A stretch of 64,000 nt of DNA from Puccinellia tenuiflora (Eukaryota; Streptophyta; Magnoliopsida; Poales; Poaceae), in the NCBI GenBank assembly GCA_012064385.1, contig QRDG01001741.1:124001-188000 (forward strand), in the 5' to 3' direction. The notes under the pieces were generated by a model. It worked only from the letters and a program-made list of their open reading frames with translations. It was not told the DNA's origin and ran no database searches. The position numbers were made by a program, and so were the translations under genes. Positions 31,504-42,459 of this stretch are shown piece by piece; positions within the stretch are counted from its first letter, which is position 1, and every line of letters begins with the position of its first letter.

Positions 31504-32073
31504 GCAAACACATGCTAGTTACCCAGGTTCAGGGCCCTCCTTGCGGAGGTAACACCCCTACGTCCTGCTCTTCTTGTTCTTATTGCTAGATCACAGAATC
31601 GGGCTACAATGGTGCTCCTTGAGCTGTCTCGGGTGGCAGCCGGCTGGAGGTTGAAGATGGTTTTCTCCTTTCTCCTCCCTCTAGTGCTTGCTCCGCGCAG
31701 GGGGCTCTAGCCCGCTTTATATAGGCAGCGGGCTAGGGTTTTTGGTTACAGGGAAGTTACAGATTTGCCCCTATGACATCACTACGGTTTCGAGCCGGCT
31801 GGGGCTCGTTGTCATGATTCGGTACAGGAGATGCCCGACAGCGGGTACTGTTCACCAGGAGCGGTTACGTGGTCCGGGCCCACCCGTACGGAGTTGTCGG
31901 TTGGCCGCGTCCGGCTCCAGCCCAGTCGGATGTCCGCATCCGGGTAGACCCAGGCGGCTTGCTTCAGCCGGCTGGTTGCAGGCGGCACCGTGCAGCCGGC
32001 ACTTGTTCAGCCGGTACTTGGAGTTCTGAAGAAATGGATCCCTTTGGGATATCCGGGGTTCATATCCCCGACA
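31409..32073 (-). repeat. 5' LTR of gamma (right end)
   Basis: 665 bp, same length as the left copy, about 8 differences by eye. A minus-strand TATA box CTATATAAAG lies at 31715-31724, about 210 bp before the first in-LTR Met of gag. Confidence 0.95.
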
Positions 32074-32078
32074 GCGCT

Positions 32079-32589
32079 GGAGAGCTACAGCACCGCATTG
32101 CAAGAGAGGACCCCCAGAGGTTTCAGGTTGGGGTTTACAGTAAAAGAGTTCGAGCTAGAGATCTAGGTCTGGCTCGATTTGGAGGTAATCTTCACAAAGT
32201 GTGACAAAGTTGGACAGGGTGAGAACAGAATTGGGGGCAAGGTCATGAATCCGCAGTTTGTAGAAGTCGAGGAGCTAGCGGAAGAACAAGTTACCCGGGG
32301 GCGTGAATCCGCGGAAAAGGTGCTCGGTGAAGATGACGACCTCGTCCTTTGCAGGAGAGGGGATCATCTTGTCTCCTGGAGCTCGAGCTCGCACGCCAGA
32401 TGGTAGAAGACCGGCCAGCCGATACCCCTTCAGCTGCTCCGCCGTGACCGTGGATCCCGCCCAATCGGCGGAGATCGATCTCTTGGACGATGGTTTGGCG
32501 GCGGCGGCCGCCGCGGTGGCAATGTCGACGGTCTTGCTGGACGAGGAGGCCTTGGCCTTGGGAGCGGCCTTGGTGCGCTTGGGGGCCAT
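32079..32589 (-). pseudogene. Alpha antisense gene, upstream part (start to gamma insertion)
   Basis: ATG at 32587-32589; the protein begins like beta's (MAPKRTK, Ala/Ser/Lys-rich leader, GVRARAPGD, FTEHLFRGFTPPGNLFF). TAG at 32275-32277 stands where beta has CAG (Gln). A second TAG further on stands where beta has TGG (Trp). Gamma then interrupts the frame after CGAVALQ. A TATA-like box lies at 32705-32714 on the minus strand. The gene resumes at 17816. Confidence 0.85.
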
Positions 32590-33128
32590 GGCGTCCGAGC
32601 GGAACGTGCGGATTGTGCTATGCGCGGGAAAGAAAGGAGCGCGAGGAGGAAGGAAAATTTGGGGGCGAAAGGGACAAGTGAAGTTTCGGTCCCTACCCTT
32701 TGAGATTTATAAAGGGGTAAAACCCTAGAAAGCTACAGTGATGGCCCACGGTAAAATTATGGATAACGGTTCGGCAGTTAAAGGCTAAAGTTACAGAGGT
32801 GGAAGAAGAGCCGGCTTGTTCCAGAAAGCCGAGTCCTATGACTTAAAGAATTGAAAATCCGCAGAGCTAGTGTACAAGAATAGCCACAGACTCAGCCAGT
32901 GTTGCAAAAGGCTAGAGCGGTGGACTTGTGCAAAGGGCGAGGATGGATTCATTTTATGTGTGTGTGTGTTATGTTTTAATGCAGGAATTCATCTTGGAGT
33001 TAGCAGCCAGCGACTTCTGGGCTTGTGACTCAGACAGAAGGAGTCGATCCAAAGAGTCAAACCAAGAGTAAAACCAAGGAGTCAGAGGAAGCCGGCAAAG
33101 CTGCGCCCAAGATAAATTCGGGGGCTAC
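32590..33128. other. Alpha region between antisense start and 3' LTR
   Basis: It is homologous to beta 12884-13393 and contains the antisense TATA-like box (32705-32714) and, at 33119-33128, cgggggctac as polypurine tract. No other gene seen. Confidence 0.65.
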
Positions 33129-33686
33129 TGATGGGGGATACTTTATAGGTAGGCCCATGGACCCGAAAAGTAGACCCGCCAAGACCAAGAAGGCCAAAGC
33201 CGAGTCACGGGACAAGTCACATGGGCTGGGCTGGAGACAAGCTGACCAAGGCCCGTGTGGAGAAGGAACCCGCCATAGAGGAGTTCAAGTACAACCCGGA
33301 GTGCTAACTTGGAAGGACAAGACCTAGAGTAGGACTCCGTGTTAGATGGTGACTCGGTACAGGTTGTAAGTCTAGGGACCCGACCGCCTTTATAAGGAGG
33401 GCCCTGGACCTTAGAACGAGAGGCGGAATCATAGAGAGAGAAACCCTAGACACACCAGAGAGAAGTCGCCGCCTCCAGAGTCAGAGGAGCCGGAACCCTG
33501 TAATCGAGATCCAGTATAAAGCAATAACAGAGAAGCAAGAAGTAGGTCTTTACCTCTATTCAGAGGGGCCGAACCTGGGTGAATCCTTGTCCTTGGCGAG
33601 ACTAGCAGTTCCTACGTACTTAAATCATCAATGGCCCCAGAACTCATCTTCCGTGAGGAAGAACTTGCCGTGATAACCCCACGACA
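33129..33686 (+). repeat. 3' LTR of alpha
   Basis: 558 bp, TGATGGGGGATAC to ACGACA. It is homologous to the beta LTRs but with many substitutions and a net loss of 16 bp, so it is clearly older. Confidence 0.9.
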
Positions 33687-34018
33687 AACTTGTTTCATAC
33701 GATTTGCTATACACAGCATCATTATTACATTATTCATTTATATGGCTGCAATGCAGGAAAAACTCCACCGGTTACCGCTTCGGGAATCAATGCATGTCCT
33801 CCTCCGTGAGGCAATTGAAGACAAAGCTATGGGGTTAGCTGTAGAACAACTCGATCCTATGTCCGACTCTGCTAGTCGAACATAGCCTGGGGGTACTCCC
33901 ACCAGGAGCCCTGGTCGCGCGCCCAACGAGCGCTGGTCACGCACGTCCAACACTCGGGGGCTGCGCCACATAAGTCCGGATTCGAGTCCTACCGGCTAAA
34001 CGTCGCTCGACTCCGTCC

Positions 34019-34370
34019 GGTACATCTACTCCGCCATGAAAACTCCGCCGCGTCGACTGAGTCCACCACGTTGAGTCCGTCACATCTACTCCGCTGCGTT
34101 GACTCTGTCCGTCACGTCGAGTGCGCTACATCTACTCCGCCGCGTTGACTCCGTTCGCTGCTTCGAGTGCGCTACATCTACTCTGCCGCGTTGACTCTGT
34201 CCTCCACGTCGAGTCTGCTACATCTACTCCGCCGCGTCGACTCCGTCCGCCGCATCGACTTCGTCACATCTACTCTACCGCGCTTACTCCGTCCGCCGCA
34301 TCGAGCCCACCACATCTACTCTGCCGTGTTGACTCCGTCCGCCGCGTCAAGTCCGCCACGTCGATGCACT
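34019..34370 (+). repeat. 46-bp tandem repeat, about 7 degenerate copies
   Basis: The unit runs roughly ctacatctactccgccgcgt, then tgactccgtccgccgcgtcg and agtgcg. Copies are imperfect. It lies in the 3' region of epsilon. Confidence 0.8.
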
Positions 34371-34921
34371 TCCGACGGTACTCCATGTGAACCAATGGAC
34401 TTCTGACTCTTAGTCTCCACCCAACTCTTTGACTTGGCTAGAGACTCGGGGGCTACTTCCATCGGACCATCCCAGTCGAGTTCCACCTGGGAAGGCTTAA
34501 GAATACAACAACCCACATACGGGTCGATGTACGCACTCGACAAGCTGCGTTTCCCAGATTGCCTTCTGCAGCAATAGATCTCTGGATGCCACGTCTACGA
34601 CGTGAAGGTAAGACCCGTAGATCCGCTCTACTGGCCTGGGAGTCGCCTCAGACTGCGCCTACTCAGTAAATATCCGTACCCACGGTACAAAGAAAATCCC
34701 GACGGACGCGTTGGGTACCACACATATTGCGAGAGTCAAGAGTCTATAAGGCTTCCGCGGCATGAATCTGGCTACACTTGCCTTTCCGGGTTCGAGTCCG
34801 GGGACTCTAACTTGAAGTAGCTTAGCATTGTTTTGCCCGAGTGCAGTTAACTGGACCCGATCCGTCGAGTGTTCCAGGCTTGCTAAGCAATATCCCTTGA
34901 CTACAAACTATCTTAATGAGG

Positions 34922-35060
34922 CACCGGGTCGATGCTCTTCCGACTCGGTGACACTCCTCTACGTGGTCATTGGCTACGCTTACTCGACACACCGGGTCGA
35001 TACACTTCCGACTCGGTGACGCTCCTCTACATAGTCATCGACTACGCTTACCCGACTTTC
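34922..35060 (+). repeat. Two direct copies of about 67 bp
   Basis: Both contain gggtcgat, then cttccgactcggtgac and a ctcctctac ... ctacgcttac segment. They are followed by further gactcggggg-type motifs. Confidence 0.7.
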
Positions 35061-35424
35061 CGACTCGGCTAGAGACTCGGGGGCTCGACAATGACATTGC
35101 TCCTGAATTTCCTCCGCAAAATCGACACTCGGGGGGCTCGACTACAACATTGCCCCCGACCGTGGCTACGACGTAAAGTCTAGTCGACCACCATGGCGCA
35201 GACGTGCGGCGCACCCGAGTCCTCTACTACGATTTTAGCATCATCTACTTCGACTTTTGCATCATCTACTTCGACTTCGGTAGCTTCTACTATGACTCAC
35301 CATCCTCCACATGATGAACCGGCACAGACTCCACACGTTCCAGGAAGACAATGCTACCGTCGGCCACAAGACACATGAGACCCTCCACGCGATTCTTCGC
35401 ATCCCCCGAAGGCTCGGGGGCTAC

Positions 35425-35799
35425 TGACAAGGATATTGCCTCCGGGTATTCTCATGGAGGTACGACGTGGCCCATTATGGAGGTGGCCCAGCTAGGCCCA
35501 ATACGTAATTAACTAGAACCCTTGTAAACCCTACCTAGCTACCTATATAAAGACAGTCAGGGGCACCCGAATAGGAGGACAGACAACTAGGCCAGACAAC
35601 ATCCGACACAGGCGGCCACCATGTAAACACATCTATGATCATGCAGTGACTTATAGCAGGATGTAGCGATCCTCCACCGCGGGCACGTGAACCTAGGTAA
35701 ACTCCGTGTTTGCAATCTCGCTCCCGGAATCTCCTACGCCGCCTAATCCACCTCTCGTAAGCTACCCCGTGTAGCATCTGCCGTGATAATCCCACGACA
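35425..35799 (+). repeat. 3' LTR of epsilon
   Basis: 375 bp, TGACAAGG to CCCACGACA, with CTATATAAAG at 35543-35552. The last bases match the LTR ends of families 1 and 2 (cacgaca). Confidence 0.8.
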
Positions 35800-36727
35800 C
35801 AAGACAAAACCAAAGAATGTGGCTTGAGTCTATACCCGACTGTAAATAGTCACATATAGACTCGGGGGCTGCACCAATCGGGAGCGCTGGCTGATATCTA
35901 CAACGCTTCTATTCTTGTAGACTTGTTGGGCCTCCAAGCGCAGAGGTTTGTAGGGCAGCATCAATTTTCCCTTAAGTGAGTAACCCAAGGTTTATCGAAC
36001 TCAGGGAGGTAGAGGTCAAAGATATCCCTCTCAAGCAACCCTGCAATTAAGATTCAAGAAGTCTCTTGTGTCCCCAACACACGTAATACAATTCTCAGTT
36101 GTATAGGTGCACTAGTTCGGCGAAGAGATGGTAAAATGCAAGTGATATGGATGGTGAAAGGTGATTTTGTAATTCTGTAATAAAAATGGCAGCAAGCAAA
36201 CATGTGACAAAAGTGATTAAAAATGGTGTATCAATGCTTGGAAACAAGGTCTATGCTTCATACTTTCACTAGTGACTACTCTCAACATTATTAACCTAAT
36301 TAAACACATGATAGTTCCCACAAAAACACATGCATGGTAGACGTACATGGAGATCATTCTTTTGTGGATCAAATAGGACGAGAATTGTGTGGAGCTACGA
36401 AAAACACACCTTAAAGTTCGTATTCCACATCTATGGACACTTCATGCTGTCACTATCCGCATCCGAAGAGAGTACTAACAAACACCATAACCTATTTCTT
36501 GAATAGTCTCTTTCTTCAATAACACAAGCATCAAGAAAACTCATGATCTATTCAATCCAACAATAATAAAGAATAAACTCATGATGAAGATCCCTCTAAT
36601 CTTGATGCATAGAGTTACACACGGCACCCACACTGTCACCGAGGTACCGTGATCACAACAGTGACTCCGCAAATTATACTAGATAACACCACTTGAGCAA
36701 CATCATTTCCATTACACATAGAGAAAC
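35800..36727. repeat. Gypsy remnant, then left part of unclassified high-copy repeat R1
   Basis: 35800-35884 ends in gactcgggggctgc, a Gypsy 3'-region motif. From about 35885 (ctgatatctacaacgcttct) a non-coding sequence follows that I associate with a very common Triticeae interspersed repeat but cannot classify. Delta interrupts it at 36728; it resumes at 47376. Confidence 0.5.
36723..36727. repeat. Target duplication of delta, left copy (GAAAC)
   Basis: GAAAC precedes delta's LTR and is repeated at 47376-47380. Confidence 0.95.
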
Positions 36728-39700
36728 TGTGGCACCCCGATCCGGAGATCGAGTTACCCCATATATCAGTCCCAGGAGCACTGAATATATGACAACTTGA
36801 TAGCAGAACAGAACCACTTTATTAAGGGGTCGGGGAAACCGACGATGGATTACAAGGGTCTCATTACAAGGCTGCGCCCTAGCGCACACAACAGTTTGTA
36901 CATTATTTATCAAACATGACTTCATCAGAGAGCGTCAGCGGAATGGCGGAAGCGTGCGACGAAGAGGGCCTAACTCCACAGGGCTCTGCCTGGATACCGG
37001 ATCTAGTTCTCGTACAAGGGGTACTCGGCGACGGGGGTAGGAGGATCTGGCCACATGAAAAGCCAGGTGAGTACATGGAATGTACTCGCAAGACATCAAT
37101 CCACAATCAACCGTAACCAACGGTCCTATATGGCATGGCATGGGTGCAGGTGCGAGTCCAAGCTCAACGGTTGGACTTAACTTACCTACTTACCTGTGAC
37201 GAAAACCGTGGATTATGAGAACGAGTCTCATTCCCACACAACAATATTCTCAACACTTAGGTTCTCAAGCGTGACAAACTCTGGTCCACCTCGAGCTCAG
37301 CTCTTGACCAACTATGGTCCACTTTTCAGCTCATTCAACTTTGGCCAACTCTGGCCGTTTGGTGAATTTATTTCTCCGTGTTCGACTGGACTGACTCTAG
37401 TGTGACTGGACCCAACACCGTTCCTTAGGTAGGAACCATACTAGATTCTAGATTTGACACTCTCGAGAGGTTGCAACTTTTATCCACACGTTGGGGTCTA
37501 AGCTTGTACAGCCGGTACCTGCCGCACAAACCTATTCCCCCGTAGCCGTCCGCTCTACCAAGACACTCCTTATGTAGCTACCGACTTACCACTCGGGCTA
37601 AGTCTTATGACGAAGTGAATCCGGCACGTTCCCAACTCATGAGCAACGCCTAGCTCCGGAACCTTCACAAGACTAGCCCCGACCACAACTATGCAGTATC
37701 CGACTAGACTTGCCAAGTGGGTAGCATCAAAAGAGGCTCGATAGGCTACTAAGCTACGGTCTTCCCATTTCAACGACGCATGGTTGTGCGGGTGTGTTTG
37801 GCGAGTGGCACTATTTGACTCAATCTAGTCGACGGAGGTGGTTATCTCTTTAGTCAATTTTTATTCTCGGCCATAAGACAGCAGCAAACGTTAGTCCACA
37901 AGATATACATGAGCATCAAATAATCACATGGCAGTTCAGCAACGTAAAATAAGGTCAACCGGGCGATGGCGGAGTTTCCTCCGACCAGTGACAGCCACGG
38001 GTTGGGGAAGGATAAAATAACAAAATCAACCGGGCGAGGACGGAGATGTCTCCGGCCAGTAGCAGCCACGGGTCGAGTAGGAAATTAAAATGACAAAATC
38101 AACCGGGCGAGGACGGAGATGTCTCCGGCCAGTTGCAGCCACGGGTTGAGTAAATAAATACGCACACCCCACTCTACGGAAAGTAGACGAGATTCAATCC
38201 ACGCGGGCGGTGCCCGACATGTATTTAGTCACCGACTGGAACTCAACCCACACTTGATGGGTTTATCGTATTGCAGGAAAGTAAAGTTACTTGAAATAAA
38301 AGTACTGAAAGTAGGCGAGATTCAATCCACGCGGGCGGTGCCCAACATGTATTTAGTCGCCGGCCGGAACTCAACTCACGGAACATGAGTTTATCGTATT
38401 GCATGAAATAAAGGTGACAATAATAAATTGCATGAAATCATAAGCATGAAATGTTAGCATAGGGGTGACATATGAGATGCAACTACCGCTCAATCAAGCA
38501 ACAAATAAAACATCGAGGACTTGGAACAGATGGTTGGGGGCTGATGGCTTGCCTTCTGGTGTTGGATCAACTTCTCCTTCAATAAAATGGTTGGAATCTA
38601 TTAAAGAAATCAAAATTAGGCATTAAAACCCTTCAAAAGCTTCTCAACAACTTCCCAAGCAAATAAGCTTCAAATATTTCAAAACCAGTGCCATTGGATA
38701 GAGGATTTCAAAAAAAAGCTACTGCAAAAAGATTCACATTTTTCTGAATTTTCTTGAGAGAGTTATGACCTCACAAAGTTTGACCTAGAATCTGCCATTT
38801 CAAAAACAGAGAAAAATAAAAGGAAAACGCTTTGGAAATGTTTAAAAGTCTGACGGGCTGGGCCCACTGGCCAGCGGCCCATTAGCGAACCGGTACGCGC
38901 GAAGGGGAAGAAAAAAAAAAGAAAACAGGGGGCGGGGTGGAGGCTTGCCGGCACGGCGAACTCACCGGCGGCTCCTCCCGGCGGCTGCGGTGTCAGGGAG
39001 GCGAGGGAGTGGGAGCAGGGAGGACCAGGGAGGGGAGGCGCAGGTCGTCGGCGTGGTTGTGGGTGCCGGAGGGGTTGGGGGCCGTGGCGGTGTCGGTGAC
39101 CGCGGAGGCCGAGCTGCGGTCGAGGACGCAAGCGACGATTCCGGCCACCAATCACTCCGGCGAGGGCGTCATCTTCATCGTGGTGCTCTGGGGGGTCTAG
39201 GGGTGGGTTTAATTTGACGGAGGGAGTCCAGGGGCGAGGAAATTTTGGCCGAGGCCGCGCGGCTAGGTCAAGCTCGCCGGCGGTGATTGGGGCGGCTCGA
39301 GGCACAATGGGGAGAGGGGAGGGCTGATGGAGGGAGAGGGAGGGGTGTGTGGCCTGGTGGCTGCTCCCGGGGGTCCTTTTATAGCCTCCCGAGGTGGGGG
39401 TCCGGACGGATGCTTGTGGCGCGGTGGCGGGACGAGGTGGCCATGGCAGAGGGAGACGACGGCCTTTGCGTCGTCGGTGTAGCAAGGGGACGGAGCTGGA
39501 CGACGTGAATTCCGCGGCTGCGGATAGGGACGAGGGTGGCGAGGCACTTGGCGGCGGTGGGGGTCCGGGTGGCGGCGACACGGGGAGGCCGGGGCAGAGG
39601 GAAGCGGCGGACGGCGCGTCGAGGGTGTAGCTGCAGTGCGGTGCAGTGCGGGTGGAGCTGTTCCTGGACGACGGGATTCGCGGGGCGGGCGTCCAGTGCG

Positions 39701-40719
39701 GTCCTGTGAGGAGAGGGTCCCGCGACGGCGCTGTTCTGTGCGGCGCGTCGTCTAGCGGACCGCGGCATGCGGGGTGAGGGAGGGGCGACGCGTGCGTGCT
39801 GGAGTCGATGGAGGAGGTGGGGAAGGCCGGGGAACACGAGAGGGGGCTGCGGGAGGGCTGACGGCGGCGACCATAAACCGGCGGCGCCGCCGGGCACGAT
39901 CTGGCCCGCGTTCTGGCCATGCCGATTTCGGCATGGAGATGTCTCTCTCAGCTCATATCTCCATTTGCAAAACCATTCGCGTCACTAGGTGCCAAATTCA
40001 AAATGCTACAACTTTTCAGAACAATGTTTTTCCAAATTCCAAACTTGCCCTATACAAAAATTTCATCGAACACTTCTGGTCAAAAAGCAAAACCAGGTTT
40101 TGGGGCTTCAAACCAAAATATATTTGGCCAGGAAAATTACCTGAGGTAGAGATTGGTTATGAGCATATACCTTAGGGTTTTTAGAATTTTTGGATAATGT
40201 TTAGTAGGGTTTCCAAAAATAACAAGGTTTAGGCCAGAAAGTAAAACAGGGAAAAACTCAAATAATTTCTTGACAAGGTATCAAATATTTTTACATATTT
40301 GGGTTATACACTTGTTAGAGATCTTCCCTGAATTTTGGTAGAATTTTTGAAGATGGTCTTGACATACATCCTTTGGAAAGCTAGGGTTTTGGGGATTTTT
40401 GGCAGAAAATAAATCAGGGAAAATGTCAACCCTTTTCTTAACAAGTCACCCAATATTCTTGCATAAATGGGTTCTAGGCTAGATGAGGATCACTCTGGAA
40501 TTTTTGGGGAATGTTTGAAGTCACCCTTGGTATGGCTCCTTTGGAAGGCTAGGGTTTAGGTCCCTTTTGTATTAAAGAAAAGACAAATATTTTGTGAACC
40601 TTGAGGGTTTTAGAAATGTAGAAGAAAATAGAGGTGCCAAGATCGAAGGGTCCAAATCCAAATCCAAATTTTGGTTTTGTCAAAGAAAATTTTATAGGGC
40701 CAAAATTCGGGATGTGACA
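36728..40719 (-). repeat. 3' LTR of delta
   Basis: TGTGGCACCCCGATCC to GGGATGTGACA. It contains tandem repeats at about 37950-38155 and 38178-38410, and a TATA box CTATAAAAGG on the minus strand at 39375-39384. Several long open stretches in its GC-rich part are discussed under rejected items. Confidence 0.95.
37950..38410. repeat. Tandem repeats in the delta LTR (3 copies of about 70 bp, 2 copies of about 120 bp)
   Basis: The first type contains caaccgggcga, ctccg and cagccacggg. The second contains gagattcaatccacgcgggc and ggaactcaac ... gggtttatcgtattgca-like text. The same arrays are in the other LTR at about 44607-45065. Confidence 0.8.
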
Positions 40720-41046
40720 AACCTTCCCCCCTTAAAATGAATCTCGTCCCCGAGATTCGAGTTGCTCATGGAATAGGTATGGTTATTCTGCTCTCAAAGA
40801 ATCCTCTCATTTGCAGGGGGCCTCCTATTTGGTGGGTTTATCCTCTTTTTACTTATTTATCCTTGTGATTCTGCTGTGGGTGTGGCGTTCTGGCTTGTCC
40901 AAACTTTGAAGGGGACACGCGTAAACTCGTGGCTTAGGTCCAAGTCTAGGGAAAACATAAAACGGTGCCTTGCAACGAAACCTTCTGACGAGAGAGTGGG
41001 GGAGTTCCAGGGCCAACAAAATTATTGCAAGTTTAGCGTTGGTGGT
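40720..41046 (-). other. Delta polypurine tract and 3' untranslated region
   Basis: On the minus strand the sequence next to the LTR reads TTTTAAGGGGGGAAGGTT (40720-40737), a good polypurine tract, after ggggacgagattc. No coding sequence in the remainder. Confidence 0.75.
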
Positions 41047-42303
41047 TCACATACCAAGCGTCACATCTGAAGCTTCGTAGGTTTCTTCGGCGGACATGTG
41101 GTGGACACGAGCGACTTGAGGTGGCTTCATTGTTCCGGCGGGAGGGTTGTTGAGGTTGCTAGTGTTGTTACTGCCATTGTTGTTCTTGGTCAACGGGCAA
41201 TCAGCAATGTAGTGCCCCTTCTTGCCACACTTAAAGCAGGAATTTTCCCTCTTGCAGTCATCCACGAGTGGACGCTTGTGGTAGAACTCATTGCGGGGGT
41301 ATCCTTCCTTTCTGGGTGGGGTCCAAGTGGTTGGAGGTGTAGGGGCCGGTGAGTTGGGTGGCCAGGTACGTGGCTTCTTGTGAGCTTCTTCTGGCTGGTG
41401 CTTGCGAGACTCAAATTTCTTCTTGTGGGAGTCATAGATGGTGCGGTGTTCCTTTTCTGAAATCAGTGCGGTGTTTACCATGGCTTGAAAATCTGGAAAC
41501 TGTAGGACGCTGAGCTGAGTTTTGATTGCCTGATGCATTCCATGGAGAAATCGGTCCTTCTTCTTTTCATCTGTGTTGACGTCATCAGGGGCATAGCGGG
41601 CAAGGTCGTTGAACTTGGTCAGGTACTCGCTTACAGTTGAGTTGCCTTGAGTGAGTGCTAGGAGTTCTTGCTGCTTCATCTTCATAAGGCTTGAGGGTAT
41701 GTAGGCTTTGCGGAAAATTTCTTGGAATTCTGTCCAGGTGATGGTGGTTCCATTTCCTCTCATATCTTTCTGATTGTCCCACCACACATCGGCTGGTCCT
41801 TCAAGATAGTGAGTGACAAAAGGTACCTTGTCTTGCTCATCAACGTGAGCGATCTCTAACTTCTTCTCCATGGTACGGAGCCAATCATCTGCTTCGAGGG
41901 GGTTGGTGGCCTGCGAGAACTGGGGTGGCCGAGTACGCTGGAAGTCTTGCAGCTTGGACCGGGTCGGGCGAGGGGCGTTCGGTGCTTGCATGTAGGTGCC
42001 AAATTCTCTCATAATTTGGGTCATGTACAGCTGGTGGCGTTCATCCATCATCAACAATAGCTGGCTTGGAGTTGGTTCCGGTGGAGTTGGCGGCTGTGGG
42101 GGCATTGGGTCCATGCCGGCTTGTCGGGCTGAACGGCGGATTGGGGTTCCTTGGCTGCCACTTGTACCTGTGTTGGGCCTCATCCTGGTTGGTTGAAGGT
42201 GGGGTTGACGGGTGCCATGAGCTTCCATAAGGGGAGAAAGAAATGCAACATCCAAGAAGATCCAAATAAAAGCAAGAGATAAAACCAAGGCGTTTTCATA
42301 CAA
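41047..42303 (-). CDS. Delta Gag with zinc knuckle
   Basis: 418 codons, open. The N-terminal 30 or so residues are hydrophobic and may not be used; a Met at MEAHGTRQPH is an alternative start. The Gag core runs from about residue 110 (FQRTRPPQFSQATNPLEADDWL) through EGPADVWWDNQ to FLHGMHQAIKTQL. A zinc knuckle of CX2CX4HX4C type is present (CFKCGKKGHYIADC, around 41190-41235). It would form the particle and bind the RNA. The order and motifs match chromovirus Gag. There is no protease or RT after it: the stop at 41047-41049 is followed by untranslated sequence and the polypurine tract. Confidence 0.88.
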   Translation of the reverse strand: MYENALVLSLAFIWIFLDVAFLSPLMEAHGTRQPHLQPTRMRPNTGTSGSQGTPIRRSARQAGMDPMPPQPPTPPEPTPSQLLLMMDERHQLYMTQIMREFGTYMQAPNAPRPTRSKLQDFQRTRPPQFSQATNPLEADDWLRTMEKKLEIAHVDEQDKVPFVTHYLEGPADVWWDNQKDMRGNGTTITWTEFQEIFRKAYIPSSLMKMKQQELLALTQGNSTVSEYLTKFNDLARYAPDDVNTDEKKKDRFLHGMHQAIKTQLSVLQFPDFQAMVNTALISEKEHRTIYDSHKKKFESRKHQPEEAHKKPRTWPPNSPAPTPPTTWTPPRKEGYPRNEFYHKRPLVDDCKRENSCFKCGKKGHYIADCPLTKNNNGSNNTSNLNNPPAGTMKPPQVARVHHMSAEETYEASDVTLGM

Positions 42304-42459
42304 TGGAGAGTTGGGTTACATGACACATGGTACACAATATTGTGCGAGGGACAAGCCATTACTCCTACATTATTCATGTGCGCGTCGGACTACGCGATCG
42401 TTGACTACGATACACAACTAGGATGCAAGCGCTACTGCTCCTGAGGCTAGCGTCTAGAA

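Larger units (their letters stand above)
17825..32073 (-). mobile_element. Element gamma: full-length Tat-like Gypsy retrotransposon (family 2), minus strand, with two antisense genes
   Basis: Two LTRs of 665 bp (17825-18489 and 31409-32073) differ at about 8 positions by eye, with GCGCT duplicated on both sides. In its own direction (minus) the order is LTR, primer site, gag-pol fusion without protease, 3' region and LTR. The 3' region holds two genes on the plus strand: a five-exon Transposase_28-like gene (19115-23157) and an AT-hook/B3 gene (24222-25025), separated by a 108-bp tandem repeat. It interrupts alpha's antisense gene. The element is not known to me by name. Confidence 0.93.
1..33686 (+). 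mobile_element. Element alpha: Tat-like Gypsy retrotransposon (family 1), left-truncated by the window and split by two insertions
   Basis: Alpha consists of the RNase H-integrase end of pol (1-1694), its tail to 1826, a 3' region (13968-17824 and 32079-33128) and a 3' LTR (33129-33686). The pieces join cleanly once beta (1827-13967) and gamma (17825-32073) are removed. The sequence before beta ends in cccagtg and the sequence after beta resumes with agtgagtgcgct, which matches the uninterrupted version of the same stretch inside beta near 9045-9060. The 5' end lies outside the window. The right flank after the LTR is aactt, a candidate target duplication that cannot be confirmed without the left flank. 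Its LTR is clearly more diverged from beta's LTRs than those are from each other, so alpha is the older insertion. Confidence 0.85.
33687..35799 (+). mobile_element. Element epsilon: 3' part of a further Gypsy-type element, host of alpha
   Basis: The stretch ends in a TG ... CA LTR (35425-35799) preceded by the polypurine-type cgggggctac (35415-35424). Its left part begins where alpha ends, so alpha lies inside it. A short open stretch on the plus strand (about 33740-33885, LREAIEDKAMGL) is an unidentified remnant. G-rich tails such as actcgggggct recur at about 33951, 34445, 35082 and 35130, in the manner of families 1 and 2. No pol is left in the window. Confidence 0.7.

Noticed and set aside
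38763..39920. 385-codon open frame on the minus strand in delta's LTR, and its counterparts at 45365-46577
   Set aside because: The region is GC-rich and Pro/Arg/Ser low-complexity, several frames are open at once on both strands, and the frame breaks differently in the two LTR copies (one-base indels). It lies across the TATA box. Chance is the simplest explanation.
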